Assembly: GCA_029216955.1 (NCBI GenBank)
Contig: JANAVB010023996.1
Location: 16,391,021 to 16,455,020, forward strand
Direction of reading: 5' to 3'
Source: Iris pallida
Taxonomy: Eukaryota; Streptophyta; Magnoliopsida; Asparagales; Iridaceae
Length of the DNA: 64,000 nt
How positions within the stretch are numbered: the stretch's first letter is position 1; every line of letters begins with the position of its first letter. A program made the translations under genes and the position numbers. Positions 10,031 through 22,356 of this stretch are shown piece by piece. The notes beneath the pieces are model-generated. The model ran no database searches. It was not told where the DNA came from and saw nothing but the letters and a program-made list of their open reading frames with translations.

Positions 10031-10161
10031 TTAGTTGGTTTGGGCCATTTTCTTTTTCATTGACTCATTTCAAAAATTTAATTCAAAGATTAGTAATTTC
10101 ATCCTTCAATTAATATAATTAATATTATTTTATAGATTAAATATCGTTACACATCGACTAT

Positions 10162-10266
10162 CTCAGATTAGCTATAGGAGTACTGTCCCAGCTGGCGGAG
10201 GTTCACCGGGGAACTCTTAAGTACCGCTTCGCTTCAGCCGTTGTTGTGGTGACAGACAGACTCTTT
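10162..10266 (-). other. conserved noncoding block between pol and ORF2 (B copy)
   Basis: About 105 nt, nearly identical to 62044-62149 in C, although the surrounding noncoding DNA has diverged. It contains GAAGCGAAGCGG, CTTAAGAG and CCCCGGTGAACCTCCG. Paired ends (GAGTCTGTC with GACAGTACTC) could close it into a stem. Role unknown. Confidence 0.7.
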
Positions 10267-10321
10267 ATTGGCTTATCTCTAACACAGTTTTTACGTATTG
10301 AAATATAATCATAAAACAAAA

Positions 10322-13300
10322 TTAATTAACATTATTGACGTCCAAAATTCCTAATTCTCGACGTAAATAATTAAAACGATCTTCTGCTAGAGATTTTGTG
10401 AAGATGTCAGCTAATTGATTATCAGTGTCTATGTATACAAGGTCAATATCTCCATTCTGATGATGATCTCTAAGAAAATGATGTCGGATCTCGATATGCT
10501 TGGTATGAGAGTGACATACTGGATTCTTAGTCAAATTAATTGTGCTCGTGTTGTCACAGAAAATGGGAATGTGTATGAAAAATAAATCATAATCTTCCAA
10601 GGTTTCTTTCATCCACAAAATTTGAGCACAACAACGTCCTGCGATGATATACTCAGCCTCTGTTGTTGATAGGGCTACAGAATTTTGCTTTTTACTAAAC
10701 TATGAGACTAAAGCTTTGCCTAAGAAATGACATGTGCGGCTGGTACTTTTTCTATCAACTTTGCATCCAACAAAATCTGTATCCGAGTAACCAATAAGGT
10801 CAAAGGACTTGGTTTTGGGATACCATAAGCCAACAGAAGAAGTATCCTTAAGGTATCGAAAGATACGCTTAACTGCACACAGATGTGATTCCTTTGGATT
10901 AGCTTGAAAACGTGCACATAGGCAAACACTAAACATAATATCTGGACGACAAGCAGTTAAATAAAATAAACTACCGATCATACCTCGATACTTACGTGTG
11001 TTGACAGGCTTGCCTTGTTCATCAATATCAAGCTTTGTTGAAGTTGCCATCGGAGTGCCAATAGGTTTGACATTGTCCAGATCAAACTTCTTTAGCAAAT
11101 CTTTTGTGTACTTGGCTTGATTTATGAATGTCCCATTGTAAGTTTGTTTAATTTGCAGTCCGAAAAAGAATTTTAGCTCTCCCATCATGCTCATCTCAAA
11201 CTCATTCTGCATACACTTAGAGAATTCTTGACAAAGAGATTCATCAGTAGATCCAAATATAATATCATCAACATAGACTTGTATTAAGAGAAGCTTGCCA
11301 TTAAAAGACTTAATAAACAAAGTAGTGTCAACCTAGCCCTTTAAAAAACCGTTATCAAGTAGAAAATAGCTTAGACGATCATACCAAGCACGAGGGGCTT
11401 GTTTTAAACTGTACAAAGCTTTCTTCAACTTGAAAACATGATCAGGAAATTTAAAATCTGTGAAACTTAGAGGTTGTGCTACAAAAACTTCTTCTTTTAA
11501 ACAACTATTTAAAAATGCACTCTTGACATCCATTTGAAATAATTTAAAATTATGAAAATATGCAAATGCACATAACATGCGAATGGATTCTAATCTTGTA
11601 ACTGGGGCATAAGTCTCATCGTAGTCGATACCTTCTTCTTGATTGTATCCTTGAGCTACGAGTCGAGCCTTATTACGAGTCACTAAACCATTCTCGTTCA
11701 GTTTATTTCAGAATACCCAACGGGTGCCAATGACCGGATGATCAATAGGCTTGGGAACAAGTTTCCAAACTTGATTCCGTTCAAATTGGTTTAATTCCTC
11801 TTGCATAGCATCTATCCAAAAATTATAACTATATTATTCATCAATAGTTTTGGGTTCTAGCTGTGAAATGAATGCAACACTAGAAATAATATCTCTACTG
11901 GATGTACGAGTACTTACACCTTTGGTAATACCACCAATTACCAAATCCTTTGGATGATCAGCCGTAAATTTCAATCTTTTCGGCAGACTCTGAAAGTAGC
12001 TGGTTCCTGGATCTTCTCTAGGAGGATCAGCTAGTGCTGAGCTTGGTAGAGAATCAGCTGGTGTTGAGCTTGGTACAGTTAGATCTTCGTCATTGTCATC
12101 GATAGTCATTTGATTCAGTTCATCAAAGGTGACGTTGATTGATTCTTCGATTATCATAGTTCGTTTGTTGAAGACTCTGTATCCTTTGCTCTTGGCCGCA
12201 TAACCTAAAAATATACCTTCATCGGCCTTTTCGTCAAACTTTTCCAAATTATCTTTTGTATTAAGAATAAAGCATTTACAACCAAATATTCTAAAATATG
12301 AAACTGATGGAATTCTATCAAACCATAACTCAAATGGAGTCTTCTTCGATTTGGGTCGAATTAGAACTCTATTGAGAATAAATCAAGCTGTATTGACAGC
12401 TTCAGCCCAGAAATATTTGGGTAGACTAAACTGGTTTAACATTACTCTGGCCATTTCGGATAGAGTTCTGTTCTTACATTCCATAACTCCATTTTGTTGT
12501 GGAGTCCTAGGGTAGGAGAACTCGTGTACAAAACCGTGTGTGTCACAAAATTGCTCAAACTCTGCATTCTCGAATTCGCCTCCATGATCGCTTCTAATAC
12601 GAGTGATCATGTAACCTTTTTCATTCTGTACTTTCTTGTAAAACGCGATAAATTTGGATAATGCATCATTCTTGCGTGTCAAAAAGTATACCCACATGTA
12701 TCTAGAGTAATCATCTACAATTACAAAAGCATATAACTTACCTCCGAGGCTAGCAACTCTGCTAGGACCAAATAAGTCCATATGTAGCAATTGTAGAGGT
12801 CTAGTAGTACATACTGCGTTTACTGACTTGAATGTGGATTTGGTAGCTTTGTTCTTTTCACATTGGCTGCATACCGAATCCTTCTTGAATGTTATATCCG
12901 GTAAACCGCGTACTAGCTTCTTCGTGGATAATCTTGAGATTGTGTCCATATTTGCGTGACCGAGTCTCATATGCCACAAATGACTCTCATCACTTTTAGC
13001 CACTAAGTATCTACCTGAAATGTTAGTTTCTTCCAACAAATAAAAAACATATATGTTGTCTTCCCTGATACCTTCAAAGATAGTACTACCAGTTAAGCTA
13101 TCAAATATAGTACATTTGTCTTTGCCAAAGTTGATGCCATAACCATGATCAGCTAAATGACTTATGCTGAGTAGATTATGTTTCAACTCGGTAACCAAAC
13201 AGACATCCTTAATCACAGGATAGGGAAATTTACCAACATCACCGATACCAATGATATACCCTTTCAAGTTGTTACCGAAGGAGACATAACCTTCCTTCTT

Positions 13301-13402
13301 CTTCTTCGAAAGTGTTGTAAATAATATAACGTCACCGGTCATATACCGTGAACAACCACTGTCGAGGATCCATTTGCTTTTAGCATGTGAAAGGTGTTCC
13401 AC
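10322..13402 (-). pseudogene. pol: pol of Sirevirus B (protease, integrase, reverse transcriptase, RNase H)
   Basis: Pol supplies the enzymes for processing, copying and inserting the element. In order on the minus strand: aspartic protease with D-S-G-C-S (about 13355); pre-integrase zinc finger (H-L-W-H-M-R-L-G-H, then C-S-Q-C, about 12850-12985); integrase core with D-L-F-G-P and D-D-Y-S-R (12400-12800); integrase tail (11834-12247); reverse transcriptase with the catalytic Y-V-D-D-I-I-F-G (about 11265); RNase H ending in Q-L-A-D-I-F-T-K (10322-10700). The frame starts with GTG at 13402 just after a TAG and overlaps the gag end by 23 nt. It is broken by stops or frameshifts near 12380, 12250, 11830, 11710, 11335 and 10700. 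The same domain order occurs in C. Confidence 0.85.
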
Positions 13403-15243
13403 CTACAAAATAGTTTGCAAATGAAACTTTTGGTACCTATTTCTTATAGGGTCCTGAAATATTAGCTTTTGGTATCTATGCATAAATATTTAAATCAACA
13501 AGCTTTCTGATCCTACATGCAGGAGAAATATGACAGTATGGCCACAATAATGATATTGTGCATGTTGAGTGTTGAAAGCTGAGTGATGTGCATGGTTGGT
13601 AGGTTTAGGTTTTCTAGTGTGAAAGAAAGCATACCTACAATCCTGTTTGGGCTTAACCTTTTGGGGTAAAGGTTTGATATGGTTAGGTGTGACAGTGTTT
13701 GGTTTGGGAATGTTTTGATTATTCAGAAAGTGACACGTGTTAGGGTAGGAAGCAGCAGTCTCAGGCTATTTTTCTAACCTAATTTCCAATCTTTTGGAAG
13801 TGTCATACAACTTAGTATAGACAGAAGTGAGTGCTTCCATTCTGACTTGTGCACTTTGAAGACTTTTCTTCTCTTTAGAAAGTTCTTCTTTCAGTTGGTC
13901 AATAACCTTGTCTTTTTCTTCGGATGACTTGGTAGTCTCGTGTAATAAGAGCTTAATAGAAGAAAGCTCACCAGACTCACTAATATTATCTTTAACCTCA
14001 ACTAGTAGGTCGGTAAGTCTTCCTATTTTACCTTTGTACTCTTTGAGTACCTTCTTAGAGGTCTGATATTTGCTACGCAGTTTTCTGTAATCACTTATCA
14101 GTTCACTGAAGGCATCTCCTAATTGCTCAAAGGTGAAGTCATCATATGTATCAACTACAGGTTCAGAGAGTACCTGATCGGATGCCATAAAGCATACATT
14201 TGCAGCGTCTTCTGATTGTTTATCTTCTGAGTCGCTGGCTTTACTTTCATGCCATATGCTGATGTTGGCATATTTTTGAGATGTTGATCTCTTCAGGTTC
14301 CCTTTCTCATACCTGTTTCTCTTCTTGCTTGATGATGAGTTTGTAGAAAAATCTTTCTTTATGTGTCCCTTCTTCTTGCAGCCATAGCAGACAGCATCAT
14401 CTTGATACCAGTTGTTGCTGCTATTGTTTTCTTTGGCTTTCTTCTCATATCTCATGAATCTTTTGAATTTTCTTGCTAGGAGTTCTTGATATTCAGCATC
14501 AGATTCACTGCTGTCTGAATCACCTTCAGCAGCTTTTCTGTATTGAGCCTTAAAAGCGATCGTCTTCTCCTTTGGTGCAGGCTCTTCAAAATCTTGTAGC
14601 TCCAGTTCATGAGTGAGTAGCTTACCCATGAGTACTTCGAGGGACATAGTTGTGAGGTCGTTCCCTTCAATGATTGCAGTAGCCTTTGGAATCCAATTCT
14701 TGGTAAGTACACGTAGGAGTTTGCGAATCTTTTTATGGTTACTGTAATCTTTGCCTAGGGAGGATAAAAGATTTATAATATCCAAGAATCTTTCGAACAT
14801 CTGAGTAACTGTTTTGTTGGGCTTCATCTTGAACACCTCATACTCTTGAGTAAGTCTGCTGACCTTTGATTCTTTGACTTGAGTCGTGCCTTCATGTGTG
14901 ACTTCAAGAAGCTTCCATACTTCATTAGCAGTTGTGCAGATAGACACCCTGTTAAATTCAGTTCTGTCTAAAGTACAAAATAAAGCGTTAATAGCACGTG
15001 CGTCAAAACTGGCCTTTTTTTTTCTTCCTCTGTATATCTGTTATGGGGTTTTTCAATTAAAACTCCATCAATATTTATACGAGGTGGCTTTTGATAGCCA
15101 TCAATAACAATAGACCATAAATCAAAGTCAAGTGATTTCAAGAAGAAACTCATCCGTGTTTTCCAATAGGTATAATTCGTACCATCAAATAGTGGAGGTC
15201 TATTTGTGGCCTGGCTTTCACTTGTGAATTTTACAGTTGCCAT
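13380..15243 (-). pseudogene. gag: gag of Sirevirus B
   Basis: It starts at ATG 15243 (M-A-T-V-K-F), 94 nt after the LTR. It has the copia-type gag N-terminus (R-P-P-L-F-D-G-T-N-Y-T-Y-W), then V-T-H-E-G-T-T-Q-V-K-E-S-K and M-F-E-R-F-L-D-I-I, a zinc knuckle C-Y-G-C...H whose last cysteine is phenylalanine here (near 14355), and a coiled-coil stretch (about 13800-14000). A frameshift near 14965 and a stop near 13765 break it. It ends T-P-F-T-C-TAA at 13380, the same end as in C. The C copy of this gene (44127-45992) is intact. Confidence 0.85.
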
Positions 15244-15320
15244 GTGTTGTGCTGTGATCTATATAACAATTAGTTAAATGAATAAATAATTGCAATGTTA
15301 CCTTGCTTGACCTGTAACAC

Positions 15321-15334
15321 CCACTCTGATACCA
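15321..15334 (-). other. primer-binding site of Sirevirus B
   Basis: TGGTATCAGAGTGG on the minus strand, two bases from the 5' LTR end; complementary to the initiator methionine tRNA 3' end. Confidence 0.9.
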
Positions 15335-15336
15335 AT

Positions 15337-16378
15337 TGTAGGAACGAAAACGTAAAGTAGAATACTCTAGAGGGGGGGTGAATAGAGTTGGCAGCGGAAT
15401 AATGCTAATTAAAAAATGTTAGCAGCAAGATCACAGAATAATAATCACAACTAAATAATGTAAAGGCAGAGATAAGAAAGCAAACACAAAGACAGCGATG
15501 TATAATGGTTTCCCTCTGTTGAGGACTAGTCCAGTCGGTAGAACTCTTGCTACCAGTTGAATCCACTATTGGCAAAACCGTAATTTTTCTTACGAAGTCC
15601 TTGCAACTTCTACAACGCGAGCTTTGATACGAAGAACTCGTCCAACTTCAATTGTGAAGAGGTATTCTTCTATCAAGCCTTCTGATTACAATCACTCTGA
15701 AACTTCTAGACCGCACCGCACTGGCAAATCGACTAGAGGATTGTAACTGGATTGGGATCTGAAAATTAAAGCTCTAGAAAAACTCTTTGGAAGACAGTAG
15801 GCTTTGAGTAGAGAGAAGATTGAAAGTGAATGAGTGAGTTAAAATGATCGAAATCCTTCTCTATTTATAGGAGTTCCAAAGACAAAATTCTGGCAGAACT
15901 CGATGAGAAAATATCGGTCAAATCCGCAAATATAGGAGGACCAAGTTCCAAGGAATTCAAAAATAAAACGGCCACTAACCGAACTCTGGCCGAACTCTGG
16001 CCGAGTTCTGTCAGGGTTAGGTTAGGGTTTTTAAATTTAGTTTTTGGGGAATTTTGAAAACCTTTTTGGAGCTTTTGTAAATACGAATGTTTTTGAAAAC
16101 TAAGGACATTTTAAAAACATTTTGAAATCATTTTGGAATAGCCTATTTGTCAGTACGACTTGGTGTACAAAGTATTCTTATACTCAAATAAAATGAAAAA
16201 TACATTGCTCAAAGAAATACAGACTCGAACAGGCAAACAACGCTTCGGTCTTGAACTGAGTAGATAGCCATTCTTGAGTATGTCCAATAGTCCAAGATAT
16301 CCTGACTAGCTCCATATATCAAGACAGAGTTTAATCAATTATTAAAATCAGTTTGACCATATGACCAATGGGCCAAAA
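15337..16378 (-). repeat. 5' LTR of Sirevirus B
   Basis: 1042 bp, matching 6845-7885 with scattered differences. The outermost bases have decayed from TGTTGG to TTTTGG on the minus strand. The TATA box is at 15861-15870, with the GAGTTCTG/GGCCGAACTC repeats upstream (15890-16010). Confidence 0.9.
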
Positions 16379-16383
16379 GTGAT

Positions 16384-17815
16384 AACACAGGAGTAGGAGT
16401 AGAGCTACTAGTCGTGGATACAAGAAAATGCTGCACAGTGTGAGCTACCGGTCCTATAGAAAGCAACATGGGGCGTGCTAACTATCTATATAAAGTTACT
16501 ATCGCAGCACGGTGCGTACTAACATTCGAGATTGTTCAATAGCCAACTACTAATAACAACGACAATGATCTGGGAAGCAAGTCATATATAAAGTCTATAT
16601 CGTAGCACCGTATGGACTAATAATCAAGAGGGGAAAACAGTTATGGTACGTAATAAGGTACTGACACGAACAACTATAAAAGTGTATGAAAAATAAATGA
16701 CAGACATAAAATATAGTAAAACATGAAAATAAAATATGGCAAGCAACAAATACATAACAAAAAAAAGACATGTACAAACAAAAATAAAGGAAAGTATGCA
16801 TATAAAATGAACTGTACATAGGACAAGATATACTTGCCTGGTGGTAGTGTGTAGTACTGGCAATATCCAATCAAGTCAACGAGCAACAAAAACCAAACTT
16901 CCACAAACGTCTTCGGATGCTGAAACAGATATTACAAACATTTTTGACATAAGAAAAATGTCTAAGATTGACTATCCGTAAGTCCAATTCTAGACACAAC
17001 AACAAAACGATAATTTTTGGTCAAAACGGTGTTCGTCGTTGGACCCGCTTTATACTGAAAAGCGTGCCAGAACCTATGGTCTCTAAAGTCAGAAAAATTA
17101 TATACACACGAGTCTAGTTTTTCAATACGAACTCAAAGTATGGCCAGTTTTGGATTCCGATGAGCCGTGCACGAAATTGTCCGTTGAATCGGATCATGGG
17201 CCCGCCAAAACGGCGATCCGGTCAACTGTCTTAGAATTGGACCAAACTTAGTTTACAGGACAAAAAAAATGAAACGAGTCCTGTGGCACAAGTTTCGTCA
17301 TGATGTGACGAACGTGCATGAAGTAATTATAATTTTTGCAAAGTAGCTAATACGACGTTCTTCGACCGATACGCGTTGAATTCGTCATGCGCACACAACA
17401 TATTCGAGTTTTGTCAAAGTCCACGCATCCACAACATCCGTATGCACCTTTCGATGCCTTTGGGTTGCGGCAAAGTCGCACGGTTTGTCAGAACGGACCC
17501 CATATCGGAGGATTTTTAAAGTTTCTAAATTTTTTTCTTAAATTTGGAACTAATTTAAAAAAGAATTTACCCAACTAAAATAAAAAAATAGGATTTTAAT
17601 CTTGGTTAGGTTGTCTAAAATACTATTCAATTAGATTTATAAAATTCTTCGTGGTTTCACATAATTTTGCCTTTCAAAATTGGGTGTTTGGGATAGTTTG
17701 TAATGTTCAATTTGGACAATTTTTTTTGCCAAGTTTGCATCGATTTATCGAAAAACCTAGGACATCTAAATTTAAAATATTTGAAGGAACTTAGAGATGT
17801 ATAGGTGTTTGCCAT
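16384..17815 (-). repeat. old LTR-like repeat R1, middle piece
   Basis: The reverse complement of 16940-17690 matches 41700-42470 (R2) base for base over long runs, for example AAAGCGGGTCCAACGA. So this is the same repeat in the opposite orientation. It continues R1 after Sirevirus B and is interrupted at 17815 by element 2 (duplication ATAGG). The short hydrophobic frames at 16595-16904 are not genes. Confidence 0.6.
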
Positions 17816-18718
17816 TAAATATCAAGCACAAAAATGATAGATGAATTAAACTTGATTGCAAACTCGCTTGTACAGAAGAAAGCCTAGAAAGAAATCCTAG
17901 GAAACAATCTAAGTAAAATTATTTAAATTTTTTATTCTGGGGGGGTGACGATGGAGGCTCGGGAAAGTTTAGCAAATCTGCTTTACTCCTTGGACTATCG
18001 GACACAGTCTTTGCTCTTGAAGAAAATTACCAGCCTTTGATTGCCAACCTTTAGCATGGGTGTGGTACCCTGCTATTTATAGTAATTCCTACATAAAGCA
18101 GATTTTGGGCGCATAGAAGGCCACGCGGCCACGTATCTGTAACAGCACACGAAGGCTCGATCTTGGGCTGCCAGCTGGTGGGGGTTATTGAGATTTGTTT
18201 GTTGTAGCAAATCTGGGTGGTTAAGATTGGGTCAAATTGTCACGTGTTCCCCCCACAAAGTAGAGCCTGAATCGTTTTGGTCGCATAGTGGCTTTAGAAG
18301 CCTTTCTTCTGTGGCTTGGCTGTGCTTGGCCGCATGGGATCTTTGAGAACCTTGCTTCTGTGACTTGGTTTCACTTGGCCGGATGGGATCTTCGAGAGCC
18401 TTGCTTCTACGGCCTGGTTTCACTTGGCCGCATGGGATCTTCGAGTGCCTTCCCTCGATGGTTCGAATCTACTTAGCCGCAGGGGGTCTTCGAGAGCCTT
18501 GCTTCTGCGGCTTGGAATCCAGCCGCGGGGGTCTTCGAGAGACTTGCTTCTGCGGCTCGAGTTTTCTTAGCCGCATGGGGTCTCCAGGAGCGCTCCTTCT
18601 GCGGCTTAGTTTTACTTGGCCTCATGGGATCTTCGAGAGTCTTCCCTCTGTGGCTTGGTTTCTTTTGGCCGTATAGAGTTATGATCCGCATAAACTCTAT
18701 CTTTTCCATGCTTCTACA
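17816..18718 (-). repeat. 3' LTR of element 2
   Basis: 903 bp; minus strand TGTAGAAGCATGG to AATGGCAAACA. TATA box CTATAAATAGCA at 18071-18082. Upstream of it (18290-18670) are about seven irregular repeats, each with GCCGCATGGGATCTTCGAG and CTTCTGCGGCTTGG on the plus strand, making inverted GCCGCA/TGCGGC arms. Confidence 0.9.
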
Positions 18719-18730
18719 AGCCCCCCTTCA
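18719..18730 (-). other. polypurine tract of element 2
   Basis: The minus strand reads TTTGAAGGGGGGCT directly before the 3' LTR. The same junction in element 3 reads GAAAGGGGTCT. Confidence 0.75.
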
Positions 18731-18789
18731 AAGTTTTCAAATTACAAATATGGAATACTTTGAATAAGAAGCATGGAGACATTCATAAA

Positions 18790-19131
18790 ACGTTTAAACC
18801 GCAGGGAAGCTTTGAGCCGCAGGAAGATCTCGATCTGCAGAAAAATTTTGAGCCGCAGAGAGATTCTGTCCAGCTGTCACTGCCGCATTTAATATTCGGA
18901 TTTGCTATTTAGATTTGGGCTCTTTTTTCAAGATAAAGGTGACGGTTACTAAGGATAAAATCTAAAAGGCCATCATTATCTTTTAATGGCATGATAACCG
19001 AAGCGACGCCCATCCATTTACGCTTTTTTATGTCCTATAAATATATAGGTTGTACGGCAGCGAGAGAACTTCTATTGCTCTCTCTTTTCGTCCTCTTCTC
19101 TTCCAATATCCTTTTTCGCTCCTGATCAGCC
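18790..19131 (+). promoter_or_regulatory. antisense promoter in the 3' zone of element 2
   Basis: On the plus strand several GAGCCGCAG/TGCCGCAT motifs (18800-18895) precede a TATA box (CCTATAAATATA, 19035-19046). Then comes a pyrimidine-rich leader (CTCTCTCTTTTCGTCCTCTTCTC spans 19076-19100) and ATG at 19132. Element 3 has the same layout at 33440-33651. Confidence 0.55.
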
Positions 19132-19920
19132 ATGGCCCCCGAAGCCTCCAAGTTGACCGGCGCTGCTAATGGAAGAAAGGGATTTGCCACTTCGTCGATA
19201 GTTGTGGACTCATTCTCCGTTCATCCTGACGTACAGCCTCCTATCCACGGTAAGGATGGTAGGAGAACGAGTGCTTTGAACTCAGATGGCCATGTCGCAT
19301 GCTTTATGCACGGGCCAGTCACATATCATCGCTGTGCTTTGGCTTCAACGTATTTTGTGCATAGTCGGGCTTCCACGGTGCATGTGTTCCCTATCTCATT
19401 GGGCTGCATGTGTTGTGTGATTAGTCCGTATGGATTGAGCCACATAAATTCCACATAATTGAGCCGCATGAGCTCTCCCCTAATCTAGGCCGCGTGTGTT
19501 CTATTATGACTAGGCTGCATGAACTAAACAGAAACACATTCACTTTACTTTCTTCTGACTCTTTTTTTTATATTTTATAGGGATCTGACTAGCAAATTTA
19601 TCCAGGACCGGTATCGACGATTTTGGATATGGTGAAGATGCAATATTTTGACATGCACATCAGACAGCTCAGAACTCTCCTTACTTCGGAAGGGTTTTCC
19701 TCATATGGTAGGAAGACCCTTTATACATCGGAGAATCGGACAGTAGTTAGGTATCGTCGTGAAAGTTCTATTTTTACGGCTCTCCAAGTAGGCAAAAACA
19801 ACACTAGGGATGTTATTTTGAAGGTACGGCCTCTTGGAGAAACGGGCCTAGGATGTCCGCAATATGGAGGGGAGAATGTTAATGCTTGTAGATGCTTTTA
19901 GCATGCTATATTTGCCCTCC
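19132..19920 (+). pseudogene. remnant of the antisense gene of element 2
   Basis: This runs opposite to gag-pol. The first exon (ATG 19132) is 115 nt with a good donor (CACG followed by GTAAGGATGG, about 19247). A likely acceptor follows a T-rich tract ending TTTTATAG (about 19580). After it the frame continues brokenly to about 19900. The downstream plant mobile domain seen in element 3 is missing, so this copy is internally deleted. Calling it the same gene as in element 3 rests on position, orientation, promoter layout and the first-exon/intron structure, not on protein similarity. Confidence 0.45.
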
Positions 19921-20239
19921 ACCGTGTGGCTTCTCGAAGGTTCAACTGCCTTGTTTGCTTCTCAGCAGTAAAACATGACTCCTTTCGGGGGCTACGAAAC
20001 TGGCATTTGACGAAGGCGTGGTACTGCCAAACTGACCTAAAAAGCTGAAGATCGACCGTCCCACTGCACTGCTTGAGGAGATACTGACTGTGCTATGTAT
20101 TGCTGATGAGTAGTGGATTTTCCCTCTCTCTCTTCTTTTTTTTCTCTGGAGATGTAGCCCCATAAATCTAATTGTTGTTTACTTGAAATAAAGAGATACA
20201 TTTTCTCCATTCTTTTGCTTATGATGTCTGAAGTGCTTG

Positions 20240-20880
20240 TACTAGGGGCTAATACAGCAGTTGGGGTTGGTAGAGGACATTCCACTGGAGGACTTTTTGT
20301 GGACCTATTATCCTTTTGTGCATCTGGAAATGCGAGCAATAGATTTGAATAATTTTTGTGGACCTATTATCCTTTTGTGCACTGGTGGTGCGGGTAATAG
20401 ATTAGAATAATTTTTGTGTACCTGCTACCCTTTTACGCACTGGTGGTACGGGTAATAGATTTGAAACAAAACCTAACAGAGGTAATATAGACGTGATAGG
20501 TTCTGTGACCTTAACACCGTAATTTTATCCCAGGTTGGGTACAGGTGTTAAGTTAGGAGATTATCTATATTAGAGGTAATATGGACGTGATATACGATAA
20601 TCATGAATAATTTTTGGTGGACCTATTACCATTTTGCGCATTGGTAATGCGGGTAATAGATTAGAATAATTTTTTTGGACCTACTACCCTTTTGCGCACT
20701 GGTGGTACAGGTAATAGATTTGAAACAAAACCTAACAGAGATAATATGGACGTCATAGTTTTTGTGGCCTTAACACCGTGATTTTATCTGGGTTGGGTAC
20801 CGGTGTTAAGTTAGGAGACTATCGGTATTAGAGGTCATATAGACATGACACACGATAATCAGAAATATTTTTTGGTGGTT
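20240..20880. repeat. 3' noncoding zone with duplicated repeats
   Basis: Three copies of a roughly 65-bp unit (GGACCTATTATCCTTTTGTG ... GGTAATAGATTNGAA) are followed by a CTTAACACC ... GGTGTTAAG inverted repeat and AGAGGTAATATGGACGTGA. The whole block is then repeated once (about 20600-20860). The last motif occurs at about 20478, 20572, 20737 and 20830, and also in element 3. It sits between the ends of the sense pol and the antisense gene. Confidence 0.75.
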
Positions 20881-21194
20881 TGAGGAAGTACCTGCATGTC
20901 TTTAAACATAGTATTTCTTCAGGAACTTGTCGTTTATGGGCATCATGAGCAAGTCTCCATTATATTTCGTGAGTCGGTATGCAACGTTAGAGAATACGGT
21001 CACGATGATGAATGGACCCTCCTACTTGGGCTGGAATTTATCGACGATTTTGTGAGTCATGACCATCGGTCTGCGAACGGCCAAGACGAGATCGCCTATT
21101 TGGAACGTCCTCTGCTTGACTTTCTTATTGAAGGCTCGAGAGATGCGTGCTTGATAGAGCTTGATGCTTTGTTGAGCTTGCAAACGCTTCTCGT

Positions 21195-21972
21195 CTAAGC
21201 TTCTAATTCTTGTAGCCGTCGATGATAGTTATCGTCCGACGTCAACCGGTAAGTAAGGGCCACGAGAAGCGAGGGGATCTGGGTCTCCAATGGAAGAAGT
21301 ACCTCGTTCCCGTAAACCAGAGAGTACGATATATTTCCTGTAACCGTTCGACTCGTAGTGTGGTACGGCCATAAGCATTCGCCCAGCTTTTCATTCCAGT
21401 CGTGCTTGTTTGAAGACATAAACTTTTGGAGAAGCTTGATTATGGTCTTGTTAAAAGCTTCAGCTAGACCATTAGCCGATGGGTTGTATGTTGTTGAAGC
21501 CACATTCTGACCGATTCTTGTCACAGAATCGATAGAAAGCATGGCTTGCGAACTGCGGACCATTGTCATGAATGATCCTCCGGGGCAGTCCAAAACGGTA
21601 GATGACGTGATGTTTTATGAAACAAATCATGTTTAATGTCTTTTCCTCTGCAAGCGGAACAGCTTCCGCCCATTTGGAGAAGTAGTCGGTAATTGTAAGT
21701 ATAAACCGGTGTCCCCTAGACGACGGTGGGATGATTGGGCTAATGATGTCTATTCCCCATGCTTCAAATGTCCAAGAGAGCACTATTGGGTGCAAGAACT
21801 CAGATGGCAGATGTATGAAGTTTACGTGGATCTGACAAGCCTTATACTTTTTTATATAATCGACTGCGTCTGCGACCATCGTAGGCAAGTAATAGCCCAT
21901 CCGATGGAGACGGTCCTACAACCTCGGGCCAGGTTGGTGAGCCCTGCAAACGCCATTGTGAGCCTCACGTAG
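21195..21972 (-). pseudogene. pol: integrase domain of element 2
   Basis: Integrase inserts the cDNA into the genome. Two overlapping frames (21472-21900 and 21195-21593) show a frameshift near 21500. Visible parts: zinc-finger remainder K-A-C-Q, then W-G-I-D-I-I-S-P (first catalytic Asp), F-I-L-T-I-T-D-Y-F-S-K-W, H-D-N-G-P-Q-F (second Asp), and after the frameshift N-G-L-A-E-A-F-N-K-T with the catalytic Glu and Y-H-T-T-S-R-T. It lies at the end of pol, as usual in Ty3/gypsy. Confidence 0.8.
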
Positions 21973-22356
21973 GGCTTCTTTAGCTTCTGTATTTGACAGG
22001 AATCTTAACAGTAGCCCGTCGTAGGATCGTCGATATAGCATTTTTGTTTCTGTATTATAGAAAAATCTGAGAGAACGCCTTCTGATTGAAGTTGCTTCTT
22101 TCACATTCTCAGGTAGGATTCCATAGACTGTAAAATTAATGAACGGGAGTCTCCAGTCTTGTACATCGTTGGCTATCTGGGCGGAGTAACTCGTACCTAG
22201 TTGAACATTGTTTTTTGGACATACTAGCTCATGGACTACCACGTCGACTAGATGATGAGCATGATTTGGAACCGCCAAAGAAGCGACAAAGCCTGCTAGG
22301 GCGTTGACTTTAATATTTTGGAGCCTTGGAACATGCTCTATAAAGAACCCTTCCAA
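21916..22356 (-). pseudogene. pol: linker and integrase N-terminus of element 2
   Basis: It continues the pol frame from the second RNase H: V-P-R-L-Q-N-I-K-V-N-A-L-A, the usual sequence just before integrase, then the start of the integrase zinc-binding domain (L-R-E-A-H-N-G-V-C-R-A-H) at the downstream end. One stop separates it from 22426. Confidence 0.7.

Larger units (their letters stand above)
6845..16378 (-). mobile_element. complete Sirevirus-like Ty1/copia element B
   Basis: A 9.5-kb minus-strand element with two LTRs (15337-16378 and 6845-7885), 5-bp target duplication GTGAT (6840-6844 and 16379-16383), an initiator-methionine primer site, gag, pol in the copia order (protease, integrase, reverse transcriptase, RNase H), an accessory ORF2 and doubled polypurine tracts. 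The gag motif V-T-H-E-G-T..V-K-E-S-K and the extra gene after pol point to the Sirevirus lineage. Several frameshifts and stops make it inactive. Its plan and sequence match element C (42964 onward). Confidence 0.85.

Noticed and set aside
16595..16904. Three hydrophobic minus-strand frames that look like a small membrane protein
   Set aside because: They overlap one another in different frames inside repeat R1; hydrophobicity comes from the AT-rich sequence.
18232..18709. Frames with repeated units in the LTR of element 2
   Set aside because: They read the noncoding GCCGCATGG array; the same region in the other LTR (29802-30521) gives different frames.
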